Shown piece by piece: positions 35,023 through 47,600 of a stretch of DNA of 64,000 nt. Each line of letters begins with the position of its first letter. The first letter of the stretch is position 1. Under the pieces are notes generated by a model that worked only from the letters and a program-made list of their open reading frames with translations, was not told where the DNA came from and made no database searches. The translations under genes and the position numbers were made by a program. Origin of the DNA: Heliocidaris tuberculata (Eukaryota > Echinodermata > Echinoidea > Camarodonta > Echinometridae); assembly GCA_025618425.1 (NCBI GenBank), contig CM046839.1, positions 2,356,831-2,420,830 of the forward strand, given 5' to 3'.

Positions 35023-38000
35023 ATGGAGTCATTTGGGATGCTGCATGATTGCTTGTCACATAGCTGCTGCCTTTGTCACATCGAGACTAGAACTATCCTA
35101 GAACAGTTGGATATTTGTTCACCGTTCAGAGGTCAAGGGTTAGATGGGGAGATTTCTGTGTCCACCAGGGATCAAGTCTTAGTGAGGTTAGGTTTGATCA
35201 CAAGCCTTGCTGAGATGAACCATTGCAGTAAATTGGAACAAGTACAGCAGGCTCTCCTCACATCTAACAGATTTGGGCATCTAGTAAGTGTGTTTATGCT
35301 AGATTTTGAGACAATTCCCAAATCATGCTTTTGGATAGAGATGAACACTTAGAAATAGAAATAAATTGAAAAAAAATACAGTATGTCCTACAGTTGTGCT
35401 GATACATATATAAACTGTTAATTTATTTGATTAGTGATTATCATCATGCTGCCTTACCAAAAATATGATATACGAATTTGATAGTAACAGACGTACATGT
35501 AAGAGTATTATGTTGCCTCAATATCAGTGATGTCTAGTGAGCTCCGTTTGTGTTCTAATCTATTGTATTATGGTATTGAAGAGACATGTATAATGGACTC
35601 AACAACAACAATAAAGAAATTCTTATAGAAATAAGATTCTGTGAAATGTTTTGGAATATCTTTGTGAAATAACTCTTCCAAATTTTGTATGGACTCTGTA
35701 ATTTCTAATGTTGTTTTCACTGTAACATAATTTGTATCCACTGTGCAGGAGTCCATGATGAGTTCAACTGATCAGCTTGTTGCACACTGTGCCAGTAAAT
35801 GCCTTGGAGTTCTTCTGCAGAAATTAACCAAGAATGACCAAGAAAGGGTAAGAACTTGTTGAATGTATGTGTCAAAGTTGGGGAGTTTCCAGATGTTACA
35901 CTCCCAGTTGATGTAGTAAACATGGATGGCATGCCCCTAGAATCTACTCTTTTCATATTAATGAATCCTGACAATGGCAACATAAATTTGATAAAATCAA
36001 AGCATTAATCATTGCATTATCATTAAGTTGTATCTTTGTAAATTTTGAAGCATATGATTCATTAATCCAAAATTAATGTAAGCTTCAGCATGATCTGAAA
36101 TAACACTACATATCACATATCAAATGTGGGTTTCATATTCATGTTTACCGGCAGTTTTGGAAGTAATGATAGTGATAATAAGTTAAACTATGTTGTATTT
36201 GTTGGTTACTACAAATGACAAAAATCAAAGTGAATTCCTTTCAGTATGTTTCATTTGTTTATGTACAGGCTCAGGGTTTTCTGCAGCAAGCTGTCATGTC
36301 CATCCTTCATCCTAGAGGAGACTTGAGTCAGGAAACGTCTTCAGTCATAAACAGGACCATCTTCACTCTGGATCTCTTGACCAATGTTGTGAGAGGAGAG
36401 TCAACGAGACCAGACAGTACAGATGGAGACAAATCCACTCTTCTTTGTATGAGTACATTTACATCAGCTGAAGATGAGGGCAGCAGATCAGTTACACAGC
36501 CTCATGAAATAGACACTTCTGGTAAGACACAAATGCTAATATGCACTTGTAAATAAAAGATATGTGTATTTTGATAAATGTCAGTATTTTGCTCCCCCAT
36601 ATTCCATCTTTTTTATTCAGAGGAAAACAGATTTACTTTCATTTCAAACACTGTCATTTCTGTAGAACTGTCCTTGAGCAGCTTTCTATACATGTATGCC
36701 TCACTTATGCCAGTGGGAGATCATGAAATCATTTCATTTCAAAGAGACTTTTAAACATTAATGGACATTTCTCAAGGGAAATGTGATTTCAGTATATGAT
36801 AAAGATTAAGTTCTCCAGTTGCAGGCACATTGATCCAAAAGAATCTCAAGAAGATGCGAACAAATTTGCTTTGAATATCAATCATGATAAAGCCTTTAGC
36901 TTGAAAGAAGTAAATTTAAAACGTTTTACTTTTATATGCTGTGAATTGCATGTTTTATCATGAAATTAATATTCATGAAGATTAATTAGCTTACATTTGT
37001 TTGTGTTTTTGTGTAAATGGTGCTCTACAGATCGTACAAGATGGTACCATGATGTTATAAACAAGAGCATCCCAGAGCTTTGTGCAGTCTTTTCAAGTCA
37101 GTTTGACACAGCTTCCAACAAATATTTTTTCAGTGAACATCAGCAATCGTCCATCTCCTGCCTTCAGTCCTTGGATGTCTCATCTAAGCACAAGATCTAC
37201 CATGCATTCCTGAGACTTCTCTACTCATATACCAAGGTAAACATGAAGATGGACCCTCACAATTTGTTACCCCTTATACAGTCAACCTTACCCCACCTTC
37301 AAGCCATGCTGATGACTTACTGCCATGGCAGTGTTGCCAATTTGAAGATGGTGCTTGGTGTACTGATCCTGTGCATGAAGGCCTGTGTAAATGCTTGTAA
37401 GATTGCAAAGCACTGTGGGGAAGTGGAATCTGAAAGCACAATGTTACAGCAAACATGGAGAAGACTTCTTGCAGTCATTTGCGAAGGACAATGGTTGGAG
37501 AAGATGCCTTATCACGAGGGACCTATTGGATTTGGTGGATCAGTGTTTGCTGCTTTAGGAGAGATGTCCAAGGAATCTTCAGAGGATTACAGCATAGGAG
37601 ACAGAATGATCTTAAGGAAGCTTGCTTGGCTTGTGATACTGGGTTCACAGTTTGAAGTAGTCTCTGCAGGTATGGCATCAATACAGGGATCTAAACACCT
37701 TGAGCAGGTGTATTGTTTCATAGAGTCAAAACTGAGCAGGATGTCACAGTGCGAGGAAAAACCTTTGGGGCAAGGAAAATGGATCTTTGAAGTATTTGGA
37801 GACCAAGATGATGCTTTAATAGGAATAATGCTCAGCCTCTTGAAAATTAATTTGTCAGCAAAGACACACAGTAATGATGAAAGTTGTAAATCTTCAAACA
37901 TTGTAAGCACAGGGAAAGACGAGGATATTAGTGATCATGGAGATGAAATTTCTGCAGAGAACCAGGAGAAATGCATCCATGATGCACATCATGTCTTCAT

Positions 38001-38829
38001 CTCCTTTTTAGATCATATGACTTGGGATCATAGCATCTTGCTCGATCTGCTTATCTCCACTGAGACGGATTTCCTAGAGTACTTCATCCTCTATCTGCGT
38101 TTTGTATTGACTGATTGGGAGGGGTTTGTTCAAGTTCAGAGGCTTTTCAGGAAGAAAGAGGAGGGCAAGACTACAGCATGTCAGATACTATCAAGTGATG
38201 CTGATACCGATGGTGATGATGCTTGCGATGATGATGATGATGGTAGTCATGGAAGTGGAGGTAGTGATGGGTGTGATTATGATGATATTGTTGAAGATGA
38301 AAGTGGTGGTGGTTGTGATGTTGCCGTTGGTAAGGAAATTAATAAGTTCATTTACGATGCTGACATTGATGGTTCTAAACATGGTGTTACTAAGAATGAT
38401 GTCAGGAGTGACAACGAAATGACTGCAGCTGAAAGCAAAGAACTTCATGGGCAAACACAATCGAAACAACTTCCAAAGCCATTAGAAAATCTTCCTGTGA
38501 AACGAAACATTTGTCATCAAGAAATAACTGAAAATGCAACCAGGAAAATCAGGAAAACAGACATAGAAGGGCAATTAAATGTCACTTCACTATCAAAAGT
38601 TGTGAAAGAGGCTAGTTATAAGGACCTTGCCCTGAAAGAAGGGAAGAATGAGCTTTGTATCCAGTCAGTATCAGAGTTGGGTTGTTTAGACGATACCATG
38701 ACCGTCCTGATAAGACTTCGTCTTGCCATAGAAAGACTCGAGAAGAAAGGCCTGTTCCCATTCTCTGCTACACCTCTTATCAGATTGCTAGTTAAGGTAG
38801 AAGACATGTATGAGACTGTGGAAGGATAA
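35023..38829 (+). CDS. LINS1: Lines homolog 1 (LINS1), four exons
   Basis: Homologue of Drosophila lines, a regulator in Wingless/Wnt and Hedgehog patterning; human LINS1 is linked to intellectual disability and its molecular role is unclear. Exons: 35023-35283, 35749-35847, 36269-36521, 37031-38829, phases agree, 803 aa (human 757). The last exon encodes three quarters of the protein. Signature blocks in exon 4: GKWIFEVFGDQDDALIGIML and WDHSILLDLLISTETDFLEY (about residues 535-555), matching the lines domain. The C-terminal block IRLRLAIERLEKKGLFPFS (about 765-785) matches the family C-terminus. Residues about 590-635 are an Asp/Gly/Ser-rich acidic stretch in a GAT-rich region. Start: first ATG in the frame, with an in-frame TGA upstream at about 35000; an out-of-frame ATG at 34982 precedes it. 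Confidence 0.9.
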
Positions 38830-39363
38830 AAATCATATTTCTTTTCTTTCTCTATCACATCCTTTATCACATTGTTAGTAAAATGTACAAGACATGTATG
38901 ATACTGTAATTGAGTGAATGTTCCATCACCTTGATTGGAGTACACTGTAATGATTTGTATTTATGTCTGAATTATATGTGTGCAGTAAAACAAATGGAAA
39001 TTCTAAATCCTGAAGAGTAGAATTTACCCCTCAATGATGTTAATATACTGGTATTAAAAGAATTGAGACCTTCTTTTTTTTAAAGATTGATCAACAGTGA
39101 ACTACTTTGTTAGCCTTCCTCTTTAAAGTCACTCACAATTCTTTTTTTTTTTTTAATATATTTTTTTAAAATTCCATTTTTGTTTGTTTTAGGGAATTCA
39201 TATTGTTCTAGGAATCTATCACCACTCATGACAGATACAGAATCAACCATGTATGTATTCTTGTTTATTTTGGTCAGATACATGTACATGCTCAGGACAA
39301 ACTCGCCAAAGACTGTAGAAGTTACCATGTTTGTCTTGTTGAAAAGTTATCAAGTGCAATAAA
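38830..39363 (+). other. LINS1 3' UTR
   Basis: AT-rich sequence from the stop codon to AATAAA at 39358-39363, the first strong poly(A) signal on the coding strand, followed by GATTGTGGTCTG-type GT-rich sequence. Confidence 0.6.
39358..39363 (+). terminator. Candidate poly(A) signal AATAAA for LINS1
   Basis: Canonical hexamer 530 bases after the stop, with a GT-rich element about 35-45 bases downstream. Confidence 0.55.
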
Positions 39364-41665
39364 TATTTTCTATCAATTCCGAATGATATCGAAAGGATTG
39401 TGGTCTGAAGAGAATTTTTGGTAGTCTTTGTGATCTTGTATTAAACATTTGTTTGAGTTAAATTCTGAGTAACAATAATGACTATGGCTGATGTTCATAA
39501 AGATATAATGGAGAGGATAGTGTCGACTTCTTCATCCCCCTGAAATCCCAAATTCTGCAACTAAATTAATTTTACAAAAATATCATAGTCATGAAATTCT
39601 ATTTCCATTTCATGACTTTATTCATTTTGTTTTTAATTTTGTTACAAAATTACCACATTTAAAAGATAAAGAAATTGACACTTCGCAAGCTCCATAAATC
39701 AGCTAAGCAAGATTAAACTAGCCCATTATTTTACATGAGCAGTATTCCTGGAGACTTATAAAAAAATCCACACAATTTACTTTACATATGAGGGATTTTT
39801 TTTATTTTACCAAATGTGTTTCAAAAATATTATTTACAAACCTTTACACAAGTTGAAGTTACATGTATTTGCAATAAAGATGATATTTGTCATTTTACAC
39901 AGTGGATAGAGAGTATTGCTTCTCTCCTTCATTGTCCGATTGTTACTACAGCCATCTCATAATTTAATCATGATGAATCTCATATAATTTATAAACAGAC
40001 GTAATGGTAGATGTAAGGGGACATTGGGTGTAGTGGAGAGAATGAGGGAAGAAGAGTTAAGCAAGAAAGATAGTTATGAAACGAGAAAGATAAGGTAAGA
40101 GTGAGAAAAGGAGAAGGGAGGGATGGAAATAATAGATTTATGATGATGAATAAAAAAGATGATAAAATGGTCTTTTAAAATGTTTCAGAAGAGACAAAGT
40201 TTACTGAATAAAAACACTTGAAATCAAGCTTAAAATGTACAGTAATACATGTCGCAACCAAAGTGATTATGTATCTTTTGGCCATTAGTTAATCTCCACA
40301 AAGCTATGATGTCAGGTGTACGAATTAATTGTCACCACTTATTACATAATGAGACAAAATTGCACTCTTTAAAATGAAACTCTCTTTCAATGAAATGATA
40401 AACAAGCGCATGTGTCAAAAAAACTAACATATGACCTCAAATGACCTGTGACCTTATCACATGACCTCTGATGGCACCATAACATGCAGGTCCCCTTAGT
40501 GCATCTACAACCCAAGTTTGGTTGAAAAGTGAGTGACGGTTCCAAAGTTATCTGTTATATGACCTCAAATGACCTTTGACGTTATCATGTGACCTCCGAC
40601 AACACCATAACATGAAGATACCCTAGTGCTTCTATCAACCAAGTTTGGTTGTCATTGCAGCAACAGTTGCCAAGTTATGCGTCCTAAGAGAGTCTTGCAG
40701 GTAAACTTTAACATCTGTGACGGACGGACGCCATTTGGATCCCTTAGTCTCGCCTTCACCTCCGGTGGGTGAGACAAAAATCTGACAAATTTGAATTGGG
40801 GAGGGGGGGGAGGGCTAACCAATACTGTACATGGGCTTGAAATTTCCTTTATGCTTTTACATGTATGTTTTCTTTTCCACTTTTAACCAAATTTTTCTGT
40901 AAATAGAGTATTTAACATAAATTGAGAGGTCTTACTTATCAATCAAAACTCTTCGATCGATTCTAACAATATGTAGTCTTCATCAAAACAAAGTAACCTT
41001 TTGGTTTGAATATCTAGCAGCTCAGTCTCTACTGCTTGGGAAATTGTTATCTTGGCTTTAGCTGGTCACCTCAAAAACTCAAAGTATTCAAGGAATAAAA
41101 CCTACCAGGTATCCATTTACTGGATCAAGAGAGACAACTCAAATAAAGTGTCTTGTCAAATATAAGTAACATACCATACATGTACATGGAGGACTTAAAA
41201 ATAATACACCTATTTACATATGACTGACATGCCTATGTGACGAGACTGATTCTTTACTCTAATCATGAAAATCAGGAGGGAAAGGTCTCTTTGTTTTACA
41301 TGTATTGGTGACATGTCTGTATCAGGATGTTTCTCAGAAGGCGGCACTGACATCGTACATCTTGTAGCGCAAAGCAAAGTCAGGAATTATAGGTTGCTTC
41401 GAGAGTCGACTTCCTCGTTCAAAAGGTAAATCCTGTAGAAAAACTACTTCCACTGTTTGTTTGCGACAGGAATATCATATATTCCAGATAGCATCACTTT
41501 AGAGACATACAGAGATGACCAAGAAATGAGGCCTAATTTTACAGCCTGATACATATGTCACATCATCCTGCAGGGCTCAGGTGATACCATCCCATCTACA
41601 CGTAGATCACAAGCATTATTGAGTCCGATGTGAAATAATATTGTAAACATTGTGAGTTCCAGACT
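39364..41665. other. Convergent intergenic region between LINS1 and CACTIN
   Basis: Both genes end here. The side nearest 41665 should include the CACTIN 3' UTR (- strand). A dispersed repeat fills 40430-40790. No other gene recognised. Confidence 0.55.
40430..40790. repeat. Dispersed repeat with TGACCTCAAATGACC units
   Basis: Two tandem units of about 125 bp (about 40432-40555 and 40557-40680) share TATGACCTCAAATGACC, CACCATAACATG and CCAAGTTTGGTTG. They are followed by GACGGACGGACGCC and CTTAGTCTCGCCTTCACCTC. Structure suggests a transposable-element terminus rather than a gene. Confidence 0.65.
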
Positions 41666-44600
41666 TCATCTTCTATATCGGTATCTCTTGAAGCGGAACC
41701 ATAGCTGGAAGATACTGTTACTGAACTGACATCGGAAACCATGACGATGGGAATACTCCCATTCTCGGTTCACTATTTTGAAGGCTATATCCTGTGAACA
41801 TAACATAACAGAAACACAAAGGTTAAAAATAAAAATGAGTATTTTTTCGCTTGTAATTTCTTTCCGCCCTGCCTTTTCAGTCAACACCCCCCCCCCCCCC
41901 CTTTAATCTGAAAATATTCTGAAGCCCACATACTGTAAACTGGCTGCCAATCCTCTTTCCTTCAGTCAAATACCAAAGCAATTAAAATGTGAATAACTTT
42001 TTATAACTGGTTCCATGATAAACCATCTGTATTACATCATTCTTTTGTTACAGTGGCAGGCACTCATTCCCTACTTTTCAATTTATTATGCACCTGTCCA
42101 TTCTGCCCCATCCAAGTACAGCTAAATAGCTGAATTAACAAGAACATGACTCAGATCCATACTCCACTCTACATGGCCTATAATCTTCATCTTGCACTTC
42201 TCAGTCAAAGGTTTCACAAAAGACTACAAAGGACAAACAACCCAATGGTGTTTGCTTAGCCATTAGAAACGTACTTAATCAAGGCATTTCCTATGAAGGA
42301 AATATCTTAACTTTACATTTTCCAAAATATCAGCAATTCTTACAAATTGGTTTTCTCATACTTTAGCTGCAAGATGAAAGAAGATGGATATCTGAAGATA
42401 TTAATTCCTACCTCATAGGGTGGACCAGCATGGAAGGTAAGGATACCAAAGTCTGGTGTCTGAGGGATCGGTGTTAGGGTGTATTCTGGAGTCTTTCTCT
42501 TATCAATCAGATCAGGAAAGAAGATCTGGAGAAAAAAAATAGATTAGTACATATCATAGATAACTGAAATACAGTATCCAAAAAATTCATTAGTATCACT
42601 TTGTTCATTAAAAGGGGTCCACACTGGGCTTATAAAAAAATTCTCAACTAGGTAGTTGGTTTCTCTGTTTATCGTACATGTATGAGGAAATATATCATGA
42701 CAAGGTTTATACCAACACTGCTGCAATGAGAGACCAGGAAACACAGTGTAAAAAGGTATAGGGTAGATCTCATTTCAAAGTATAAAATAATCATTTAGAA
42801 TAACTCAAAATAGAAATTGCAATTCAGAGAGCCTAAGCGATGATATCCAGTGTATACACATTCACTAAGTTCTCATTTACTGCAAAAACATTAAAACAAA
42901 TGGTTGTTCCTTAGGTAGCTTAGTGAAGGTAGTGAAGGTTCTGGGGAGCGTTTCATCAAGCGTTTTGTCAGTGATTTTTACCGACAACTGTTGTAAGCTA
43001 CTGAAATCCTTGCATCTGATTGGCTGAGAGCAAATTTGTCAGTAAAAATCACTGACAAAACGCTTGATGAAATGTTCCCCTGAACACAATATGCATAACT
43101 GTTGCAAAATAACTTTATTGCACAATAGTAGAACCATATAAATAGATCATAAAGCTGGTAAATACCCCTACTACCGCCACTAAGCTTGATATTAACAAAA
43201 CTCTAATTCAGATATGTCAAATTACACTTTTTAATCCAACGATATCACTTATACTTATGGTTTTGTGTTCTGACAAGTCTTTACGTGCGAATACATTTCC
43301 CTAAGTAAGCTATCTTCTTCTCATGAAGACTCAATGACTGCCAGTGTACTTACATTGAACTTGTACCCTTGTACAATCTTAGGAGGTGGATTGTCCATGT
43401 CATAATGAGTCTGGTTGTATTTGTTCCATTCAAATCCCTAATTGAGAAACAAAATAATACCATCATAAAAATATGCTCAGGTAAATAGGAAAGTGAATGC
43501 ACTCTAGTATCTGTGAATCAATAAATAAGTAATAAGTAAACTTCTAATGGATCTAATTATGATGAGAACTTAAGTCAAATAAATCCACCTACATCATTAT
43601 CAACGGATAAGACTTACATACTTTATCTCATATATTAATTGGTGAATGTATAATTGCTGAGTAATCAATAGAACGAAAAAACTATGAGATCAACTAGATT
43701 AAAATGTCCCATTTGTGAATATCTCTGTCGCAAAATTTTAAGTATGCAGTTTTCTGGCAAGGTTTCATAATTACTTACAGTTTACTAGTTAAAACAACAA
43801 CATACAGGGGATAATAAAATCAGAATGGCCCAAACGTAAATGAATTAGAACTTGTAAACATAGTAATCCTGTGAGAGAAAGTGACTTGGGTACTTACAGT
43901 GTGCACACGATTGAAAAAACGTGGTTTACGAGGTCTGTACTTGTCAGACCACATATAAGGCTTCTGTTCCAAGTTGACCTCGACAGCAAAGGTTGCTTCA
44001 TCTTTACCCATCTCCTGCTTGGCCTTCTTAATAAACTCGGTCTCTGCATCCGTCTGTGAGAGGATAAAATACATCACAAACATTTCATGAGTTAGCTGTC
44101 TGTCTGTTATGTGACACTTTTAAAGTGCACATTGATGTCCTCCATAAATAATATCACTAACAGGATGGCTTCCTAAAGTACAAAGTAGGCAGACAATGTA
44201 CATCATTCTAGCTCCTTTATATCATACAGTTAACCTTGCATAACTCAAAGTCGCATAAGTCGAACTTTCCCTAAGTTGAATCAATATTTTTGACCAAACT
44301 ATGCAAAAAATGTGTTATTTACATTTCCTAAGTCAAATTTTGCATAAGTCGAACTATTTTTTGTGGCCCCAACAAATTTGACTTATGCAAAGTTAACTGT
44401 ACGATCAAAAGATAAGTTCTAGGAACAGAAAATAACTAAACTCATTTTTAGTTCTTGAAGGCAGTTATTTAAATTTTATTTTTCAAAGGGCTTATTTCAT
44501 CCTAATCTAGGCAATGTGAGAACAGAATCAAAGATGTTTATATATTACTTAAGGCAAGTAAATCAACTCCAGTTGAGTTCCGCGCGAGCAGTTTTCTATG

Positions 44601-47600
44601 CGTGTGCGTTTCTTTTATGAGTGCACGTTCGACGAACGCCAAGACGCGATAATGGAATTATCACGATCGCATTATCACTTTGTTGTCTGCTATGTGCAGC
44701 GCCGGGGCCTGTCAAACAATTGAAAATTGATTTGGGGTGGAACTTATGGATAATATTCAACCCTAATGAAACAACAAATGAATGAAGGATACAAAGCAAA
44801 ATGTTTTTATCAAATTGGAAATTGATTTGGTGCGTAACTTATGGATAATCGACAACCCAAATAAAACAACAAATGAATGAAGTCATACAACGGAGAATGT
44901 TTTTAAAGAATCAAAAATTAATTTGGCGCTTAACTTAGGGATAATATACAAACCAAATAAAATGTAAAATGAATGAAGTATGCAACGCAAAATGTTTTTT
45001 TATCAACTGGAAATTGATTTGGCGCGTAACTAATGGATAATATACAACTCAAATAAAACATGAAATGGATGAAGTATACAACGCAAAATGTTTATATTGG
45101 TTCGGCGCATAAATTACAAAGAATCTGCAGACAAAATGAAACAACAAATAAATTAGAATTAAGACGCAAAATACATTTATCGAATCGAAAATTGATTTGG
45201 CGCGTAACTAATGGATAATATACAACCCAAATAAAACATCAAATGGATGAAATATACAATGCAAAATGTTTATATCGAATAGAAAATTATAAGTTGGCGC
45301 GTAATTTATGGAGAATCTACAACCCAAATAAAACAACAAATGACTCAAGTATTCACCAAACGTTTATGTCGAATATAAAATTGGTTTGGCGCATAAATTA
45401 CAAAGAATCTACAGACCAAATGAAACAACAAATAAATTAGAACTAAGACGCAAAATACACATATCGAATCGAAAATTGATTGGCGCTTAACTTAGGGATA
45501 ATATACAACCCAAATAAAATATGAAATGAATGAAGTATACAATGCTAAATGTTTTTATCAAAATGAAAATTATAAGTTGGAGCGTAATTTATGGAGAATC
45601 TACAATCCAAATAAAACAACAAATGAATCAAGTATTCAACACAAAACGTTTATGTTGAATATAACATTGGTTTGGCGCATAAATTACAAAGAATCTACAG
45701 ACCAAATGAAATAAATTAGAACTAAGACGCAAAATACTTTTATCGAATCAAAAATTTATTTGGCGCTTAACTTAGGGATAATAATTTATACAACCCAAAT
45801 AAAATATGAAATGAATGAAGTATAAAATGCAATCTTTTTTTAAATTTTTTTTTTATGGAATTGGAAATTGATTTGGCGCGTAACTTGAGGCCCTGTCACA
45901 CCTTTCCGGGCAAGCCTTGCGTGTGACTTGCGGGGAACAATTTTTGCTACCCGGAGGTCTCCACAGATGGCCCGCACCTGACAGTACCTAGCACGTATCT
46001 CGCCCGTAGTTGCCCGGAGGTGCGCACGCAAGTCCGATTTACCCGCAGCCAGGTTTTGAGCATGCCCAAAACTTGTTCCGGGTGAGTCGCGGGGATTGCC
46101 CGCAGAGGTCCACGCAGAACACCAGTAGGAGGCCCGTAGCGGCCGCAAGTCACAGGCAGTTAACCCGCTTGAAGTACGTAGGTTGCCCGTGGATCTGTGG
46201 CTATGCGCCGGAAACGTGTGTCATCTGCGGGCATTCTACGAGCATAATACGGGTGTTTTACTGGCAAGGAACGGTGTCGATACTGCCAACATCCGTGTAG
46301 CTGGTCAGTTCTGCGGGCGTGGAGCGAGCTATACGAGCAAATTGCGTGCATGTCGAGGGTCACTTACTGCCTTTCTGCTGGTTAGTTGAGGGTCGCCTGC
46401 GGCCAAGATAATGACGTTCTGTCATCTTTATTCCAACTGAAGAAAACGAGAAATGATGGTCTCTCCATCCACTCGACCAGTATTACCCAGGCTCACACCT
46501 CGCAGGCAACTTCCACGCAGGTAACACGCAGTTGTGACGCAGGTACCTCGCAGCGCCCGTATGTCGCCCGTAACTAACACGGATCAGTTTCGAAGCTCTC
46601 ACGTGCCACCCACGCGCCTGACACGCAGGTCACACGGAATACACGCAAGTAGAACGTAAGTAGCACGCGTCCAGCAGGTAAGACGCACGCGAAACTCGCC
46701 AAAATCCTTGTCCGCCCGCAGAAATTATTCTGCGTGCTGGAAAATCCATACACGCAACAAGCCCGCGTAGCTTGCCCGGAAAGGTGTGACAGGGCCTTTA
46801 CGGATGATATACAACTCGAATAAAACATGAAATGCATGAAGTATACAACACAAAATGTTTAAATCGAATAGAAAATTGGTTTGGCGCATAAATTACAAAG
46901 AATCTACAGACAAAATGAAACAACAAATAAATTAGAACTAAGACGCAAAATACATATATCGAATCGAAAATTGATTTGGCGCTTAGCTTAGGGATAATAT
47001 ACAACCCAAATAAAACATCATATGAACGAAATATACAACGCAAAATATTGTGTTTTTTTTGGTTTTTTTTTTATCGAATTGGAAGTTGATTTGGTGCATA
47101 AATAACGGATAATATACAACCCAAATAAAACATTGAATGGATGAAGTATACAAAGCAAATTGTTTTTATCGAACTGAAAATTCAGTTGGCGCGTAATTTA
47201 TGGAGAATCTACAACCCAAACAAAACAACAGATGAATCAAGTATTCAACACAAAATGTTTAAATCGAATAGAAAATTGGTTTGGCGCATAATCTACAAAG
47301 AATCTACAGACCGAATGAAACAACAAATAAATTAGAACTAAGTTGCAAAATACATTTATCGAATCGAAAATTGAAAGTGAAGACGTTCCTGAATCGATAT
47401 ATCATTAGGTGAGCTATCGTGATCGATCAATTAGTCTTTGCTCAAGTCTTATTTATATTAATTTTCGGGGTATTTTATTTTCAAAAATCAATATCTCCTG
47501 TATGCTGTCACCGTTGAATGTCCTATTAAGTTTTCTGGGGTTGATTTTGTGTAAGCTAACTATACACAAATTATTTTTTCAGGCCTCAGGTACCCTTTAA

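Noticed and set aside
38126..38469. Overlapping Met/Val-rich frames in LINS1 exon 4
   Set aside because: Shadow frames of the Asp-rich LINS1 coding sequence.
45840..46389. Several long open frames in the GC-rich block
   Set aside because: They lie inside a transposon with perfect inverted ends, overlap on both strands and show no conserved motif; high GC explains the lack of stops.
44716..47385. CRISPR-like array of repeats
   Set aside because: The units are diverged satellite monomers without unique spacers, inside a eukaryotic intron.
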